This document shows positions 23,501 to 30,793 of a DNA stretch of 64,000 bases, one piece after another. This DNA is from Siphonodentalium dalli (Eukaryota; Mollusca; Scaphopoda; Gadilida; Siphonodentaliidae), in the NCBI GenBank assembly GCA_032622095.1, contig CP136061.1, positions 221,621,148 through 221,685,147 of the forward strand, given 5' to 3'. Made by a program: the position numbers and the translations under genes. The number at the start of each line of letters is the position of its first letter. Position 1 is the first letter of the stretch. The notes below the pieces were generated by a model. That model searched no databases. It saw only the letters and a program-made list of their open reading frames with translations, and had not been told where the DNA came from.

Positions 23501-25165
23501 CATATACTATAGTAAATTGTTAAAAAATGTAAGAAAAAATGGTAAAAAGTGTTAAAAAAGATTTTTTTAGGCCAATGCATTCTCTTATATATGCGAGGCG
23601 ACCTGTGGTCGACTCGCATATATAAGAGAATGCATTGGCACAGGGCATAACTGTAACCATCACAATGTGGTCAATGAACCGGTTCCAATGATATCCATAT
23701 TTGTATGGTGTTATTGAGACAGACCGAAGATATTTTAGGCTGTTGAAGCTTTATTTGGGCGTTTTTGGCCGTTTTGTTGGGTAAAGGGTTAATGTGGCCC
23801 ATGGCACAACTGAAGACTCGAGTTAATACAATTAAGTAGGGGTATGGATAGTTATAATCTAAATGAGTTTTGCACATATAACAAGTGATTCTTCCATGGA
23901 ATTTTTAACAATCTGACTGCATGGCCAGCCATTGTACAAGTGGTCTGATGGATGTCATAGAAGATGTATAACCTTAGTATGAATACACTCATTGAATTTT
24001 TGAACTGCTGCAAACAATGAGCTATTGTGAGGAGATTGTATAATTTATTATTATACTTGCTTGGAATTTGTTTACAACATGCAATTTGTGTTCTTGCTAT
24101 TTTATGACTGTTATTGCAAGGGAGTTAACTCTAAATCCTTTATCTCACTTTGGATATTTTATTAATGTGCTGCAGTGGCCTTAAAATTCAAAATTCAACC
24201 ATTCACTGTGATTGTTTCCCATTTGTGGAGGCCCCCCAGACCCATAACATGTGTATTATATAAAGCGCAATATAAAAAATATCCATAATGTATTTTAATA
24301 TGAAGAATGGTTTTCTTTCAGGACTATTGCTTCTGGTGGTTACGTGTCGACTCATGTGTACACAGACGGATGTAATGGAGACAGCACATCACAGATCGAT
24401 ACACTGGAGCACGTCCAGCTGCATATACGTGTTGGTGGTGGTCGTCGCGGCAACCTCCAGATCGTACTTACAGCCCCATCTGGCACAAAGTCAGAGATGC
24501 TGAGGCCAAGAATACACGACGTCAAACAGATCACCATTGATTTCACGTTCATGACCGTTCACAATTGGGGTGAAAATCCGCGGGGCAAATGGAGTTTGAC
24601 CGTTTTTGATAATCCTCATGACGCCAGCCAAGCTGCAAAACATACTCTCACGGAATGGAAGCTTATATTTTATGGGTCAAAGTCAATATCAGTTGGTTCA
24701 CGAGCCATTGATAAACCAGGTCAAAGGGCATATCAGCCTACGACGGTGGAGCTCGATCGAATGATGCTCACAGAGAGTCAAACATCAACAAATGTTGCTA
24801 TAAAAAGAAACGATGGCGTAAAGAGAAATAAAATAGATCAGCATGAAAGGAATGAGTTGAATGATCAGCCGGAAGATAGATCTAGCGTGGTCAATGAGTT
24901 GTATAACTCTCTGCGAAATATTCTCAATGACAACCCTGACTTGAGTTTAGATGATAACGAAGTAGACGTAATCAGCAGCAAAAAGAGGAAATTCGACAGC
25001 CGAAAAGAGACTGCTGAGAAGAGATTGTTGGGGCATCACTATCGTGATAATGTGGATCAGAGACAATATGAAAGACGTACAAACAAGAAGCAGAAGTCAC
25101 AAAGCAGAATGGAGCTATTGGATGAAATCAACGATGAATTGGAGAAAATATTAGAGGAATATTAG
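5492..25165 (+). CDS. Proprotein convertase gene, PC1/3-like (10 exons, 5' end missing)
   Basis: Ten exons with GT/AG borders join in frame into 739 residues. The order is distal prodomain (1-51, ending in the furin-type site RVKR at 48-51), an unusual basic/acidic linker (52-94), an S8 subtilisin-like catalytic domain with Asp144 (LDDG), His187 (SHGTRC), oxyanion Asn288 (WATGNGG) and Ser369 (GTSAAAP), a P domain ending near 578, and a 160-residue charged tail. Such enzymes cut prohormones and other precursors after paired basic residues in the secretory pathway. Asn at the oxyanion position excludes PC2. The lack of a Cys-rich region or membrane segment argues against furin and PC5. PC1/3 is the best fit, but catalytic-domain wording is intermediate between furin and PC1, so a lineage-specific paralogue is possible. 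The signal peptide and first prodomain half were not found. The paralogue assignment needs a tree. Confidence 0.93.
5695..6250. repeat. Tandem array, three ~175-bp units
   Basis: Units start at 5730, 5905 and 6080 with 'ctagctgc(g/a)cgaattcaaaac', and are about 175, 175 and 171 bp and nearly identical. An inverted short copy ('ttttgaattcgcgcac') precedes the first. The array lies in the convertase intron. Confidence 0.92.
6251..6627. other. Intron sequence, nothing recognised
   Basis: AT-rich sequence between the tandem array and the next palindrome. Confidence 0.3.
6628..6844. mobile_element. TA-flanked palindromic MITE, intact
   Basis: The 217-bp palindrome again. Left end CAATAATGCCCTAAATATTC, right end gggcattactg, TA on both sides. 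Confidence 0.87.
6866..7398. mobile_element. Full-length 'gaggtcccc' foldback element
   Basis: About 533 bp between CAAGCCTTCAAATAGTGTG and its inverse. Outer inverted blocks carry 'gaatgaggtcccc', and an inner perfect hairpin (about 7192-7262, arms of about 33 bp) lies inside. The flanks do not show a clean duplication. Confidence 0.8.
7456..7710. mobile_element. TTAA-flanked foldback, piggyBac-like, CATGACTGGAGC subfamily
   Basis: TTAA-CCCTTCCATGACTGGAGC on the left, CGAAAGGG-TTAA on the right. Two copies of the shared 'attctcttatatatgcgag' hairpin lie inside. It ends 24 bp before the exon at 7735. Confidence 0.8.
7735..7950 (+). CDS. Convertase exon: prodomain cleavage site and linker
   Basis: This exon is 216 nt (72 codons), phase 0 on both sides (cttgtcag acceptor, gtacgt donor). 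It starts [15 protein letters not shown], matching the end of convertase prodomains, with RVKR as primary autocleavage site. It ends [12 protein letters not shown], the canonical start of the catalytic domain. Between them are 43 residues where PC1 has about 10. A second basic cluster ([10 protein letters not shown]) lies within this insert. A TTAA foldback ends 24 bp before the exon and a TA palindrome begins 20 bp after it. Confidence 0.93.
7971..8153. mobile_element. TA-flanked palindromic MITE, right arm deleted
   Basis: Left end intact. The right arm lacks the 'taattctgctgtggttaaggagtcgattat' segment. TA on both sides. It starts 20 bp after the donor of the exon ending 7950. Confidence 0.85.
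8154..8516. other. Intron sequence, nothing recognised
   Basis: No repeat or exon structure seen. Confidence 0.3.
8525..8629. mobile_element. 105-bp palindromic hAT-type MITE with exact 8-bp duplication
   Basis: Begins CACAGTTCCCCAGAACAATA, ends with the near inverse 'tgttctggggacctgtg'. CACAATAC flanks it at 8517-8524 and 8630-8637. A sister copy is at 34997-35100. Confidence 0.9.
8638..9050. other. Intron sequence, nothing recognised
   Basis: No repeat or exon structure seen. Confidence 0.3.
9051..9272. mobile_element. TTAA-flanked foldback, piggyBac-like, GAGTGCCAGG subfamily
   Basis: TTAA-CCCTTTGAGTGCCAGG and inverse. Only one arm of the central hairpin is left and a T-rich run replaces the other. 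Confidence 0.82.
9471..9740. mobile_element. TTAA-flanked foldback, piggyBac-like
   Basis: TTAA-CCCTTTGATGACTGGTGC and right end 'cgtcatgaattgg'-TTAA, with two internal 'tatatgcgag' hairpins, as at 7456. Confidence 0.8.
9757..10086. repeat. Dispersed repeat, second copy, interrupted
   Basis: Shares 'gggggtatcc(ta)attagtcccattg' and 'ggacagtcacacctct' with 3596-4205. A fragment of the 'gaggtcccc' family (9983-10062) sits inside. Confidence 0.65.
9983..10062. mobile_element. Fragment of 'gaggtcccc' foldback
   Basis: 'gagccttgaaatagggtgtctgtcatttgcag' followed by one arm only, so a truncated element inside the dispersed repeat. Confidence 0.75.
10157..10306 (+). CDS. Convertase exon: catalytic Asp
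   Basis: This exon is 150 nt (50 codons), phase 0 (ttttttcag acceptor, gtgagt donor). It carries [20 protein letters not shown] followed by GLDHTHPDL. The first Asp of the DDG triplet is the catalytic Asp (residue 144 of the window protein). An NIT glycosylation sequon is present. Confidence 0.95.
10412..10900. repeat. Dispersed 'tagctcaacttgac' repeat
   Basis: Starts 'tagctcaacttgacaaagtcaagtttgagcta'. The body shares 'cttcatatggatcttcggggtgacct' and 'gccattttggattt' with the array at 1240-2215. Confidence 0.7.
11134..11216 (+). CDS. Convertase exon: DPEAS segment
   Basis: This exon is 83 nt (atatttcag acceptor, gtaagc donor). It encodes [20 protein letters not shown] and the next few residues, the convertase 'NYDPEAS..DFND' acidic calcium-binding segment. 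It ends after two bases of a Ser codon (phase 2), completed in the next exon to give SHGTRC. Confidence 0.95.
11251..11478. mobile_element. Decayed TTAA-family foldback, GAGTGCCAGG subfamily
   Basis: 'gagtgccaggtcgatttttg' on the left, 'cctggcactcaaaggg' on the right, full hairpin inside, but both TTAA sites mutated. It starts about 35 bp after the donor at 11217. Confidence 0.78.
11796..12012. mobile_element. TA-flanked palindromic MITE, intact
   Basis: A 217-bp palindrome with TA on both sides. It ends 64 bp before the exon at 12077. Confidence 0.88.
12077..12165 (+). CDS. Convertase exon: catalytic His
   Basis: This exon is 89 nt (ttccacag acceptor, gtaatt donor). It encodes [20 protein letters not shown] then GVAYNAKIG. 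His187 is the catalytic histidine. It ends after one base of a Gly codon. Confidence 0.95.
12455..12720. repeat. Dispersed 'tatacccc...tactgg' repeat fragment
   Basis: 'tataccccta(c)tttccgaagaaaaatggggggaatactgga' is echoed in inverse at 44390-44430. Confidence 0.5.
12721..12852. mobile_element. TA-flanked palindromic MITE, left arm deleted
   Basis: TACAGTAATGCTCTAAGTAATC jumps directly to the centre, right arm complete, TA on both sides. Confidence 0.85.
12853..13299. other. Intron sequence, nothing recognised
   Basis: AT-rich, no repeat seen. Confidence 0.3.
13300..13440. repeat. Imperfect foldback 'caactcg..atgttgggata'
   Basis: 'cgttatgttgggataaattttttatgaaacctcg' and inverse 'tttcataaaatcttatatcccaacatcactcg' form a stem. 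Its style resembles the foldbacks near 32.9 kb and 60.7 kb. Confidence 0.6.
13481..13655. mobile_element. TA-flanked palindromic MITE, right arm deleted
   Basis: Left arm intact, right arm jumps from 'aagccatatt' to 'aaagaggtcgattat', TA on both sides. Confidence 0.85.
13656..14374. other. Intron sequence, nothing recognised
   Basis: AT-rich, no repeat or exon structure seen. Confidence 0.3.
14375..14403. mobile_element. Solo left end of the TA palindrome
   Basis: TACAGTAATGCCCTAAATAATCG then cuts straight into the interior of the 'gaggtcccc' family. A deletion junction. Confidence 0.75.
14404..14622. mobile_element. Truncated 'gaggtcccc' foldback
   Basis: The interior ('gatatagaaactgaacagaagggaaaaag') matches 35640 onwards. 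Right half intact to 'cagacactctatccag'. It ends about 34 bp before the exon at 14657. Confidence 0.75.
14657..14829 (+). CDS. Convertase exon: GIRILDG to GVKT
   Basis: This exon is 173 nt (atatcttag acceptor, gtatgt donor). It contains [20 protein letters not shown] and [16 protein letters not shown], the conserved ASWGPxDDGKT substrate-binding segment. The right end of a foldback repeat lies about 34 bp before the acceptor. Confidence 0.95.
14911..15156. mobile_element. 'gaggtcccc' element split by a TA palindrome
   Basis: 'gcaagcattgaaaTA' at 14912-14926 resumes as 'TAgtgtgtctgtcatttacag' at 15092. The two halves are the family's left end, with the palindrome inserted at its TA. Confidence 0.85.
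14925..15093. mobile_element. TA-flanked palindromic MITE nested in another MITE
   Basis: CAGTAATGCCC to caatactg with TA at both borders. The host sequence before insertion is known from sibling copies, which proves the 2-bp duplication. Confidence 0.88.
15157..15984. other. Intron sequence, nothing recognised
   Basis: No repeat or exon structure seen. Confidence 0.3.
15985..16035. repeat. Perfect 17-bp tandem repeat, three copies
   Basis: GCTGGTAACGTGATGCA repeated three times exactly, starting at 15985, 16002 and 16019, plus a partial fourth. Confidence 0.97.
16127..16449. mobile_element. TTAA-family foldback, CAGTGCCA subfamily, duplicated hairpin
   Basis: Ends 'ccctttcagtgcca' and 'tggcactgaaaggg'-TTAA. 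The left TTAA is changed. The hairpin 'gatacattgatggaaagagctctta' occurs twice in tandem. Confidence 0.82.
16450..16963. other. Intron sequence before the exon at 16964
   Basis: AT-rich, no repeat recognised. Confidence 0.3.
16964..17200 (+). CDS. Convertase exon: oxyanion Asn
   Basis: This exon is 237 nt (79 codons), phase 0 (gattatttcag acceptor, gtaagt donor). It contains [17 protein letters not shown] with oxyanion-hole Asn288, then [17 protein letters not shown]. The stretch [17 protein letters not shown] is more diverged than in PC1 or furin, which read 'CSSTLATTYSSG'. Confidence 0.95.
17787..17889. mobile_element. Fragment of TTAA-family foldback
   Basis: 'ttccatgactggaccttct' and one 'tgccaatgcattctcttatatatgc' hairpin. 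No right end. Confidence 0.65.
17894..17974. repeat. 27-bp tandem repeat, three copies
   Basis: 'actaataatataaataactgg' heads units starting at 17894, 17921 and 17948. It abuts the fragment to the left. Confidence 0.9.
18099..18596. mobile_element. TA palindrome (left arm lost) split by a TTAA element
   Basis: 'ggcaacaagccatatttccg...gagtcgatTAA' continues after the insertion as 'TTAAttagggcattactg'-TA. Confidence 0.88.
18182..18580. mobile_element. TTAA-flanked foldback nested in a TA palindrome
   Basis: TTAA-CCCTTTACCCAACAG to TGTTGGGTAAAGGG-TTAA, 399 bp, with two divergent 'tatatgcgag' hairpins. The pre-insertion site 'gtcgattaattag' is preserved in sibling palindromes (4960, 26050, 38495). 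Confidence 0.92.
18752..19228. mobile_element. TTAA-family foldback flanked by TTAT
   Basis: Ends 'ccctttcagtgccagg' and 'cctggcactgaaaggg'. The 4-bp flank is TTAT on both sides in place of TTAA. Confidence 0.82.
19354..20236. mobile_element. Tigger/pogo-like non-autonomous element
   Basis: 883 bp. Left CAGTAAAACATCTCAAAACT, right inverse CAGTGAAACCTCTCCAAACC. TA on both sides (19352-3, 20237-8). The CAGTGAAACCTCT end style recalls pogo/Tigger elements. No transposase reading frame. Confidence 0.8.
20371..20471 (+). CDS. Convertase exon: catalytic Ser
   Basis: This exon is 101 nt (tttgacag acceptor, gtgagt donor). It reads [20 protein letters not shown] then [13 protein letters not shown]. 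Ser369 in GTSAAAP is the nucleophile. It ends after two bases of an Asn codon. Confidence 0.95.
20472..20950. other. Intron sequence, nothing recognised
   Basis: No repeat or exon structure seen. Confidence 0.3.
20951..21205. repeat. Short complete 'tagctcaacttgac' repeat
   Basis: Starts 'tagctcaacttgacagtcaagtttgagcta' and ends 'caagttgagctacagtgtcattgacac', the same ends as at 10412 and 2165. Confidence 0.72.
21718..21936 (+). CDS. Convertase exon: end of catalytic domain, start of P domain
   Basis: This exon is 219 nt (atcttcag acceptor, gtaagt donor). It completes [19 protein letters not shown] and continues [20 protein letters not shown], the conserved catalytic/P-domain junction. It ends two bases into a Gln codon. 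A 593-bp TTAA foldback starts 19 bp after the donor. Confidence 0.95.
21956..22548. mobile_element. Long TTAA-flanked foldback, copy 1
   Basis: 593 bp, TTAA-CCCTTTACCCAACAAACC to 'ttggttaaaggg'-TTAA. Besides the hairpins it keeps an interior of about 190 bp absent from the shorter copies. Inverted relative to 23137-23792. Confidence 0.92.
22564..22732. mobile_element. 'gaggtcccc' foldback, right part truncated
   Basis: 'caagccttgcagtagtgggc' then both 'gaatgaggtcccc' arms, ending in interior sequence. Confidence 0.72.
22957..23126. mobile_element. Short TTAA-flanked foldback, CAGTGCCA subfamily
   Basis: 170 bp, TTAA-CCCTTTCAGTGCCAAG and inverse-TTAA. One hairpin arm is shortened. Confidence 0.9.
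23137..23792. mobile_element. Long TTAA-flanked foldback, copy 2 (inverted)
   Basis: 656 bp, TTAA on both sides. The interior 'cttgttcatagacaactaaa' onward is the reverse complement of copy 1 with very few differences. About 60 bp extra at 23295-23345. Confidence 0.92.
23793..24321. other. Intron sequence before the terminal convertase exon
   Basis: No repeat recognised. It ends in the acceptor ttttctttcag. Confidence 0.3.
24322..25165 (+). CDS. Convertase terminal exon: P domain and charged tail
   Basis: This exon is 844 nt ending in TAG (tttctttcag acceptor). The P domain includes [27 protein letters not shown] and WKLIFYG. The motif usually written RRGD is RRGN here (500-503). After residue 578 the tail has about 160 residues, no Cys and no membrane segment. 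It has many basic clusters ([24 protein letters not shown]) and ends [16 protein letters not shown], a likely amphipathic helix. PC1/3 also ends in a helical granule-sorting tail, so a regulated-secretory role is an inference. Confidence 0.95.
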
Positions 25166-25903
25166 ACGGTGTTTAGACATGTTTAGATGACCATGTTAAA
25201 TGACCCGTTATTTGTAATGCATTCGATTTATTTGGAATTAATTAAGGCATATACAGTTTTCACGCTGTCCATGGCCAAATTGGCCTAAAATGGCCTAAGA
25301 AAATTTCATTTGGCCAAAAAGTTTCAAGCCTATGCTTAATATAAAGGGCAGGCCCATGTTGAATGTCTTACTTGGGTTAAATTTTAGTATTATACATCAT
25401 TGTTCATTGTTTCAAAATCAGTTCCGATTACTAAATTCACCAAGTTGGTATGAAGAAAACCGTTAATATGTCAGCTCTCATTTCCAATTTCACACTGGAC
25501 AAACTGAATCTAAGAACCCGGATATATTGTCCACAAGAAGCGAGATTATTATTATCATTTGCACTGGGTTCTTGTGACTTTTTTTGGACACATGTGTCAT
25601 TCGCCCAATGTGGATTTGGTAATATAAATTGCCTTATAGACATTCAAGGAATCGGAACCTATCGAAACCTAGCTTCTACTCTATCCATCACTCAGCGACC
25701 AAATTAGGATCATATCGGTGTTTTGTTGTGACTGTCCCACAGCGAACAAGACTACTCACATCCATGCTCGGTCTTAATCATATATTTTGACACATGTTCT
25801 CGCTCGTTTCCACTTGAGTAGTCCTTTACTCGATTGAACAGCCAATATGACCCTAATTCAGTCGCTGAACTGAGAGTAGCTGGTGTGAAGAGTACCTCAT
25901 GCA
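25166..25903 (+). other. Probable 3' UTR and downstream sequence of the convertase gene
   Basis: It follows the TAG. No canonical AATAAA close to the stop was recognised, so the transcript end is unknown. Confidence 0.35.
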
Positions 25904-26075
25904 TACAGTAATGCCCTATTAAGTAATCGACTCCTTTAACCACAGCAGAATTATGGGTAACTTTTCAGGATTTAGTCGGAAATATGGCTTGTTGCCATAT
26001 TTCCGACTAAATCCTGAAAAGTTACCCACAATTCTGCTGTGGTTAAAGGAGTCGATTAATTAGGGCATTACTGTA
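25904..26075. mobile_element. TA-flanked palindromic MITE, centre deleted
   Basis: Arms meet at 'ggcttgttgccatatttcc', lacking the 'cattcatcggaaagctctc' centre. TA on both sides. Confidence 0.87.
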
Positions 26076-26311
26076 GCACATTCGGGCTTTCCATGTTATT
26101 CTTCTGTACAAATAATCGTGAACCAAAGAATTATCATCAGGACATTTCTATGATATCTGATTTTGAACCCTGAGGTGTAGCCTTAGTTTTTTCAACAGAA
26201 AATCACTTTGTCTTGTGAATATGCCAATTTTATTTAGTCATCATGGTTTTTATTGAAATATTGTTGAGGAAATATTATTGGTGTAGAGATTTATATGATA
26301 TATATAGTTTG

Positions 26312-26510
26312 GTTTATGCGAGTCTCCCATAGGGAGCCTTATATATATAAGAAAATACAATGGCTTAACAATATTTATCTTGACCTTGTAAGCCAGTGCA
26401 TTCTCTTATATATGCGAGGCTCCCTATGAGAGACTCACATATAAAGAGAATGCACTGGCACATGATATTTTAATGCTGCACCAGCACAGCTCCTGTCATG
26501 AAAGGGTTAA
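26312..26510. mobile_element. TTAA-family foldback, left end lost
   Basis: Two 'tatatgcgag' hairpins and the right end 'cctgtcatgaaaggg'-TTAA. Confidence 0.75.
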
Positions 26511-26726
26511 GACCATTAGAACATTGTATGGTAAAATAAATACTGATATCAAGGTCATCAAAATTATAATAAATGGGTTGGAGTACATGTTTTTTATTTT
26601 ATTTTGATGACCAAAGAAATTTTGTTTCCTGTGGATATATGAATTCAGAATCCTTGAGAGTAAATGGTTCAGACTTCTGAAATATGTGGGACCAAATTAG
26701 TAATAATAAGCTAAGCTAACTATAAA

Positions 26727-26997
26727 TTTGTAGAAGCAAATTTAATTTTTGAGACAGTGCTGTTTTTTGTTTTTTTTGGGATTGGGTGGGATTCGAACCC
26801 CGGCCCATGACGGCGAGCGCGACTTGCGACTCAAAGTCCGACATCAATACCACATGGCCACTGCCGCTTCGGTGGCCATGTGGTATTGACGTCGGACTTT
26901 GAGTCGCAAGGCGCGCTCGCAGCCATGGGCCGGGGTTCGAATCCCACCCAATCCCAAAAAACAGCACTGTCTCAAAAATTTTATTTGCTTCTACAAA
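26727..26997. repeat. Palindrome of two inverted tRNA-like sequences
   Basis: 271-bp hairpin. The right arm has a near A box (TGGCCATGTGG, about 26872) and a perfect B box GGTTCGAATCC (26934-26944), with TTTGA in an anticodon-loop-like place and a long variable region, as in tRNA-Ser. The left arm is the inverse. It lacks a 5' acceptor strand, so it is not a normal tRNA gene. Confidence 0.7.
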
Positions 26998-27770
26998 TAG
27001 GCGACTGGTGTGTTGTATAGTCCCAAGCATGTTCAAAGAGCAATGCTCGGCATGCTTCGGAGGCATAAAATATAACATTGCTACTGCGCTATATCTCCTA
27101 TATATAAATTTGTAACTTTATTGTAGAGCTGGTAGGTTTTTTAAAGCTGATTTTCATATGCACGGCTTTTTATTTTCAATATCAAACTATTTGGGGTACG
27201 TATTACTTACCAGTTTGTGACTGCAAGTTATTTTCCTAATTTGTTTGTTCAAATTTAGAACGTTTTGACATATATATATAGTTTTCACCTTTTTTATGCC
27301 AGAAACTTACCGGTATATGATCTGAATACAGTTTAAAGGGACACACCCAGCGTGAAAGCTATGAACAGATCAAATTTAGTATCATATAATGCTACTTGTA
27401 CCTTACTTAATCGAAATAGATACAAAGGCTTTATGTCATTGTAAAGTCGTGAACATTGTTAAACGCCTTTGCAGACGGAAAAGTGAGCAATGTGTTCATT
27501 GCGGGTAGCGCATTTTCTGCGATCATTGCATCGTCAGTGTCAAAATATGAAGTTGACTGTCACGGAATTACATCTTTCTTTCAGTCTCATGTTTTGTGCG
27601 TATTATTGTGTAAATGTGACGACCATGTGGGGGCGTAATAAGTATTTTTCATTCAGAAGTTTATTTGAAGTGACTACAAAGTTTACTTAAACAGCATTGA
27701 CAGTTTAGATCATTTTCTCTGTCACTCTTATCGTAAATGACGGAAACTTCCGATCATGCCAAATCCATTT
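26998..27770. other. Intergenic sequence, nothing recognised
   Basis: No exon or repeat recognised between the tRNA-like palindrome and the next foldback. Confidence 0.3.
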
Positions 27771-28023
27771 CAGGCCTGAGAATATGGTGCTGGACATTTG
27801 CAGAATGAGATCCCCAGAGAGTTAATTTAGTGACGCTACCCCACACATCGGGCTAGCATCACTAAATTCACCCTCTGGGTACCTCATTCTGCTTTCTTCT
27901 CTGGAAAGTATCATTATTTTTAAATTTGAATTTGGTGATGCTAGCCCACTGTGCATGGTAGCGTCACTAAATTCACCCTCTGGGGACCTCATTTTGCAAA
28001 TATCCGGCACCATATTCTCAGCT
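27771..28023. mobile_element. 'gaggtcccc' foldback, variant ends
   Basis: CAGGCCTGAGAATATGGTGC and inverse 'gcaccatattctcagctg'. Inverted 'gaatgaga/ggtccccag' blocks inside. Confidence 0.78.
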
Positions 28024-29116
28024 GATCCAGTTACGTTTCCTTCTAATTCTTGCAATTAACGCTTTTATTGTGATTTATAGTGCATGAATAATATTACTTT
28101 TGTTCTAAATTCAGCGTCAGACGTAGAATTAATGAATGATGCGCCGCTCACAACATCATCTGCAATGCAAAGGCTTGGAGTTCAAACTATTTATATTATG
28201 ACTGAGTATGTGCACATCGCATGAGTCACAAAATCATATAAAAAGATTAGAGAAAAAGTATAAATATAACAGCATAATAATCCCATTATGATACCACCGT
28301 TTGTACATTTGATATCGATACAGTTGTTACTGAGGTATAATTTTAATGCATATTCCAGCAATATAGAATACAAATTTTGACCAATTCATTTTATGATTAG
28401 TTTATTTAATGTTATGTCTTTGTTGAATTCCATGTCTCTCCAGATCTGTCTTTCATTTATTTTGGTGGTGGGAATGTTATTTGTTTTGCATATTATACAT
28501 GTTTAGTATTCTATGATATCTTTCACACTCAGAATTAATACTTTGAAAATATTAGACCACACAAAGTTGATTATTTGTTTCTCTGACACTTTTTCGAAAT
28601 GGGCAGCTGGCAAGCATGTTTTTATATTTTTTATTCACCCACACGATTACTCAACAGGAAAGTTTTTATTCCCACTTTTTACAACCAAAATTCCACAGCA
28701 GGCAGGTTTTTACATGTTTACTCCCCAATTATCAAAAACTGTTGTGGTATGTTAAAAATTACTTCACCATTAAGTGTTGATGCTATTTTAATGCCAACTA
28801 TATAAACCCAAGTAAATATAGTTAAACAAACCAAAAAGAAACTTTAATATTATCAGAAATGATAAATATCAAATACAAGTTGAAATATGTCTAGTTGTGG
28901 ATGAGCGGCTGGATTATTTATAATTTTTATTTTCGGTGGGCCATAAAAAGCACCCAGCAGGCCAAATATTTATGAGAGGGCAGTGTCTGAAAAACAACAT
29001 CAATTTTGTTTGGCCTTACAAGTTCCATTATATAAAGATTTAGTATTTAGATTTCCTAGTGCTTTTTAAATAGTTTCCAAGTATTAAAATAAGAAGGACC
29101 CATTTCTGAAAACACA
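28024..29116. other. Intergenic AT-rich sequence, nothing recognised
   Basis: About 1.1 kb without recognisable gene or repeat. Confidence 0.35.
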
Positions 29117-29477
29117 GTGGGCTAGCACCTCATTCTGCATGGCCTCATCTGCTATGGGCGACATAAGACTCAAATTGAGGTTCCCAGATGGTGAATATTG
29201 TGATGTACACTGATTGAGAACCTCGAGTATGCAATGTGTCATCTGCCAATTTGGGGATATAGAGAAACTAAACTAAAAAAGAAATAAAATCTATGTGAAG
29301 AAGTTTCTATGGAAATTTGATAATAAATAATCTTTCCAGAGAAGATGAGGCCTAAGCAGAATAAGGTCCCCAGTGGGTGAATTTAGTGATGCTTGCCCAC
29401 TATATGGGATAGCATCACTAAATTCACCCTCTGGAGACCTCATTCTGCAAATGGCAGGTACCTTATTCTCAGGCCTG
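29117..29477. mobile_element. 'gaggtcccc' foldback, left end eroded
   Basis: Right end 'taccttattctcaggcctg'. Interior 'ggggatatagagaaactaaac' shared with 62550. Confidence 0.72.
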
Positions 29478-30140
29478 ATTTGGAACCATGAATTCATCTT
29501 AAAATGATGGAATATTTTGCATTGGATCGTCTCTTTTGCTATCCGATGTTTAGTCTGTCACCCAGAAAAATTCAGGTTTGACAGAGACTTATAAACATTC
29601 GTATTCTCGACATTCATGCATCTATAGCTATAAGTTGTTGACATAATATGATGCATAATATAATATATCATAATTCTATTGTATTCATAATATAATTTGA
29701 CTACAAACTTTGCACAGTTTTATTTTAATTCAAGACCAACCAAGTATAGGCAAGATATTTGGGTTGAAGTTTTATTTGCTATTTATCATCTATCTGCAGA
29801 GATAGATACATGGATAGAAGTGTAAATACATGTATTGCTTGGTGAGTTCAGAGAGCTGAGTTCACAAGTCCTGGAATTGTGATTTTTCATCCACATGTAC
29901 ATGACTATTTGGTTCAGATTTGTATAGCCTGGTTCAGCCCCACGTACATGAAACTTGTAACGTGTGTTGTCACTGCCACGAAAGTCACCTGACTAACATG
30001 ACCATACCGCCCATACATACATGGTCAAACCATTTAGAAGTTTTGTGTCAAAATGCGTAGCATTATGAAACGTGTATCGAATCTCTGATAACCATGCAAC
30101 CAAGGAGAAAATAACTCAACTATGGTAGACAGGTGAGAGT
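29478..30140. other. Intergenic sequence, nothing recognised
   Basis: No gene or repeat recognised. Confidence 0.3.
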
Positions 30141-30357
30141 TACAGTAATGCCCTAAATAATCGACTCCTTAACCACAGCAGAATTATGGGTAATTTTTCA
30201 GGATTTAGTCAGAAATATGGCTTGTTGCCATTCATTGGAAGGCTTTCAGTGAGAGCTTTCCGATGAATGGCAACAAGCCATATTTCCGACTAAATCCTGA
30301 AAAATTACCCATATTTATGCTGTGGTTAAGGAGTCGATTGTTTAGGGCATTACTGTA
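30141..30357. mobile_element. TA-flanked palindromic MITE, intact
   Basis: 217-bp palindrome with a few mismatches between arms, TA on both sides. Confidence 0.88.
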
Positions 30358-30793
30358 TTCTCAATTTCTACTGCTATTCGGTGTGGTCCACTCAATTCAG
30401 GATTTAAAAGGTATAGATCATCTGCCTCCTGGAACCTAAATTGCTTTTTACTCACATTTTTTTCGGCATCATATCGTCGCTTATGTGTGAATTTAAGATC
30501 TTCTATAATGAGCCGCCAACAGTATACAGGCAGCAAGCGAATAGACTGTGTCTGTGAATAAAGGTTGTGTTTTTATTTATGCCAATTAAGCATATCGGCG
30601 GTTGTACGTTGAGCAGATTGTATCTACCACCAGATTATTGTTCGTTATGCTACAATTTAGACAGATATCTCAAAACATGTAGCTTTGGCGCCGTAAAATC
30701 ACATGACATTTCCCCACCAAGTGCATCTCCATAGCAATATCATAGTAACACACATTAAAAGTTACACATATGTGTGGCTAAACCTGACAAGTA

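Noticed and set aside
26869-26960. Functional tRNA gene
   Set aside because: The 5' acceptor strand and a sound anticodon stem are missing. The sequence exists as an inverted pair, fitting a tRNA-derived repeat.
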